From Pseudoneobacillus sp042683745 (lineage in GTDB: Bacteria > Bacillota > Bacilli > Bacillales > Cytobacillaceae), in the NCBI RefSeq assembly GCF_042683745.1, contig NZ_JBHUJX010000008.1, positions 496,001 to 560,000 of the forward strand: a stretch of DNA of 64,000 nucleotides, written 5' to 3'. Position 1 is the first letter of the stretch. Every line of letters starts with the position of its first letter. The notes beneath the pieces were generated by a model, which did not search any database, was not told the origin of the DNA, and saw only the letters and a list, made by a program, of their open reading frames with translations. A program made the position numbers and the translations under genes. Shown here piece after piece: positions 62,359-64,000 of this stretch.

Positions 62359-64000
62359 CAATTGCAAGTGTAATTGTGGATGTTCCTGCTCGACAAACAG
62401 ATAAATCTTTCGATTATTTAATACCAAAACAGTATGAAGGAAGTATTTCAGCAGGAATGAGAATTGCCGTTCCTTTTGGTCCAAGAAAAATTCAGGGCTT
62501 TGTTGTGGAAGTGAAGAAAGAATCGGATTTTTCTCAATTAAAAAAAATTAGTGAGCCAATGGATTTATATCCTGTGTTAACTGAAGAATTATTAGCACTT
62601 GGGGATTGGTTAGCGGAAAAAACACTTTGTTACAAAATTTCTGCTTTTCAAGCGATGCTTCCTGCTGCATTGAAAGCAAAATATGAAAAAAAAATCGTTT
62701 TATCTGAAAAAGTGAATCCCAGGCAGCTCCCTTTTACACTTCAACCGTTTTTTTTGGAAAAAAACGAGCTGACATGGGAAGAAGCCATACATAATGGAAT
62801 CCTATTAGATATTCAAAAAGAAGCTGCCATCGGTCATATTGAAGTGGTGTATGAAGTAAAGGAAAGATTGAAGAAAAAAAAATTAAAGCAAATATGCCCA
62901 GCTCTCACGATTCATGAATTACAGATAGAAAAAGAAAAGCTATCTAATCGGGCCTTAAAGCAGCATGAAGTACTTGATTTTTTTATTGACCGACCTAATC
63001 CAATTGAATTGAGAAGTTTATTAGCTGCATTAAACATTTCATCTGGGACTGTAACGGGATTAATCGAAAAAAATATTCTTATTGAAAAGGAAATAGAGGT
63101 TTATCGTGACCCATTTCAAGATCGACATTTTAAAAGAACATTTCCATTGACATTAACCGTAGATCAGCAAAAGGTCATTAATCCAATCCAACATACAATT
63201 ATAAATGATAAGCATAAGGTGTTTTTATTGTATGGAGTCACCGGAAGCGGAAAGACCGAAATCTATTTACAGTCTATCCAAACGGTCCTTGACCAAGGTA
63301 AAGAAGCAATCGTACTTGTACCTGAAATATCTCTTACTCCTCAAATGGTTCACCGTTTTAAGGGGAGATTTGGGGATAAAGTTGCCGTTCTTCATAGTGG
63401 GTTATCAGCAGGTGAAAAATATGATGAATGGCGAAAAATCCATCGGAAAGAAGTTTCAGTCGTTGTTGGTGCAAGATCGGCCATTTTTGCACCATTCGAA
63501 AATATTGGCATCATAATTATTGATGAAGAACATGAGACCAGCTATAAACAGGAGGAAACTCCCCGTTACCATGCAAGGGATGTTGCTATAAAAAGAGCAG
63601 AAACTTTTAAATGCCCAGTCGTGCTAGGAAGTGCCACACCATCCCTTGAATCATTTGCTCGTGCACAAAAGGGAGTATATGAATTACTATCATTACCAGT
63701 ACGAATGAATAATCAGTCTTTACCAGCTGTCGAAATCGTAGATATGAGAGATGAATTAAAGAGTGGAAATCGATCAATGTTTTCGAATAAACTGTTTGAA
63801 AAAATGAAGGATCGTTTAGAAAAAGGTCAGCAGATTGTCTTGTTTTTAAATAAGAGAGGCTATTCTTCCTTTGTCATTTGTCGTGATTGCGGTTATGTAA
63901 TCAATTGTCCTCATTGTGATATTTCCTTAACATACCACCGCAGTCAGCAGCAAATGAAGTGCCATTATTGTGGACATGAAGAGCAAGTTCTAAAGACTTG
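62355..64000 (+). CDS. priA: Primosomal protein N' (PriA helicase), partial at the right edge
   Basis: An open frame of 548 codons to the window end; full family length is about 800. The N-terminal DNA 3'-binding domain (VIVDVPARQTDKSFDYLIP) is followed by Walker A GVTGSGKTEIYLQ (about 293-305), the DEEH box IIDEEHETSYKQEETPRYH (about 386-404), then the start of the zinc-binding region with CRDCGYVINCPHC and CHYCGH (about 514-545). It restarts stalled replication forks. The ATG overlaps the coaBC stop (ATGA). No frameshift is seen across the frame. Confidence 0.96.
   Translation, partial: MTIASVIVDVPARQTDKSFDYLIPKQYEGSISAGMRIAVPFGPRKIQGFVVEVKKESDFSQLKKISEPMDLYPVLTEELLALGDWLAEKTLCYKISAFQAMLPAALKAKYEKKIVLSEKVNPRQLPFTLQPFFLEKNELTWEEAIHNGILLDIQKEAAIGHIEVVYEVKERLKKKKLKQICPALTIHELQIEKEKLSNRALKQHEVLDFFIDRPNPIELRSLLAALNISSGTVTGLIEKNILIEKEIEVYRDPFQDRHFKRTFPLTLTVDQQKVINPIQHTIINDKHKVFLLYGVTGSGKTEIYLQSIQTVLDQGKEAIVLVPEISLTPQMVHRFKGRFGDKVAVLHSGLSAGEKYDEWRKIHRKEVSVVVGARSAIFAPFENIGIIIIDEEHETSYKQEETPRYHARDVAIKRAETFKCPVVLGSATPSLESFARAQKGVYELLSLPVRMNNQSLPAVEIVDMRDELKSGNRSMFSNKLFEKMKDRLEKGQQIVLFLNKRGYSSFVICRDCGYVINCPHCDISLTYHRSQQQMKCHYCGHEEQVLKT

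Noticed and set aside
63205..63516. A 103-codon plus-strand frame inside priA
   Set aside because: The priA frame is continuous across this segment and carries the Walker A and DEEH motifs; the other phase is a shadow.
1..64000. CRISPR arrays, prophage, insertion sequences, tRNA or rRNA genes, defence systems
   Set aside because: I saw no regularly spaced repeats, integrase, transposase, phage structural genes, tRNA cloverleaf or rRNA segments in the window.

Overview
The window is a core chromosomal segment of a low-GC, endospore-forming member of the Bacillaceae. The evidence is the gene order, which follows the Bacillus subtilis ylbN-rpmF-to-priA stretch closely, together with sporulation genes (rsfA, spoVD, spoVE, spoIIGA, sigE, sigG), a bacillithiol synthesis gene (bshC), a meso-diaminopimelate-type MurE (DNPR motif), a T-box in front of ileS and PyrR-type attenuators in the pyr operon. 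I cannot assign a species.

Layout. 1-8.7 kb: the terminator of a gene cut off at the left edge (probably rpmF), an enoyl-CoA hydratase-family gene, rsfA, a GNAT gene (ylbP), a three-gene biotin-dependent acyl-CoA carboxylase operon, a PanE-type reductase, a small DUF3397-like membrane protein and bshC. 8.8-28.4 kb: the division and cell wall (dcw) cluster mraZ-rsmH-ftsL-pbpB-spoVD-murE-[MurF-N-like orphan]-mraY-murD-spoVE-murG-murB-divIB-ylxW-ylxX-sbp-ftsA-ftsZ. 28.6-31.4 kb: spoIIGA-sigE and sigG, the sporulation sigma cascade. 31.4-40.9 kb: ylmC-ylmD-ylmE-sepF-ylmG-ylmH-divIVA, T-box-ileS, ylyA, lspA and an RluD-type pseudouridine synthase. 40.9-52.8 kb: the complete pyrimidine operon pyrR-pyrP-pyrB-pyrC-pyrAA-pyrAB-pyrK-pyrD-pyrF-pyrE with three PyrR attenuators. 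52.8-56 kb: two minus-strand genes, a KinB-like histidine kinase and rqcH. 56.2-64 kb: a Ca-type P-ATPase (yloB), yloC, remA, gmk, rpoZ, coaBC and the first part of priA, which runs off the right edge.

How the genes work together. The dcw block makes lipid II (MurE, MraY, MurD, MurG, MurB), flips or polymerises it (SpoVE, PBP2B, SpoVD) and builds the divisome (FtsL, DivIB, FtsA, FtsZ, SepF, DivIVA). The same block feeds sporulation, where SpoIIGA matures pro-SigE in the mother cell and SigG takes over in the forespore. The pyr operon makes UMP, sensed through PyrR. RqcH and YlmH belong to ribosome-associated quality control.

Most of the window is ordinary, conserved core genome and I do not see a new multi-gene system. 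The points most worth a second look are a stand-alone MurF N-terminal-domain ORF inside the dcw cluster, a dispersed structured intergenic repeat in four copies, a 10-nt-period MraZ-box array, a 22-bp-spaced spoIIG promoter with paired upstream sites, and an extended -10 element abutting a long hairpin before yloC.
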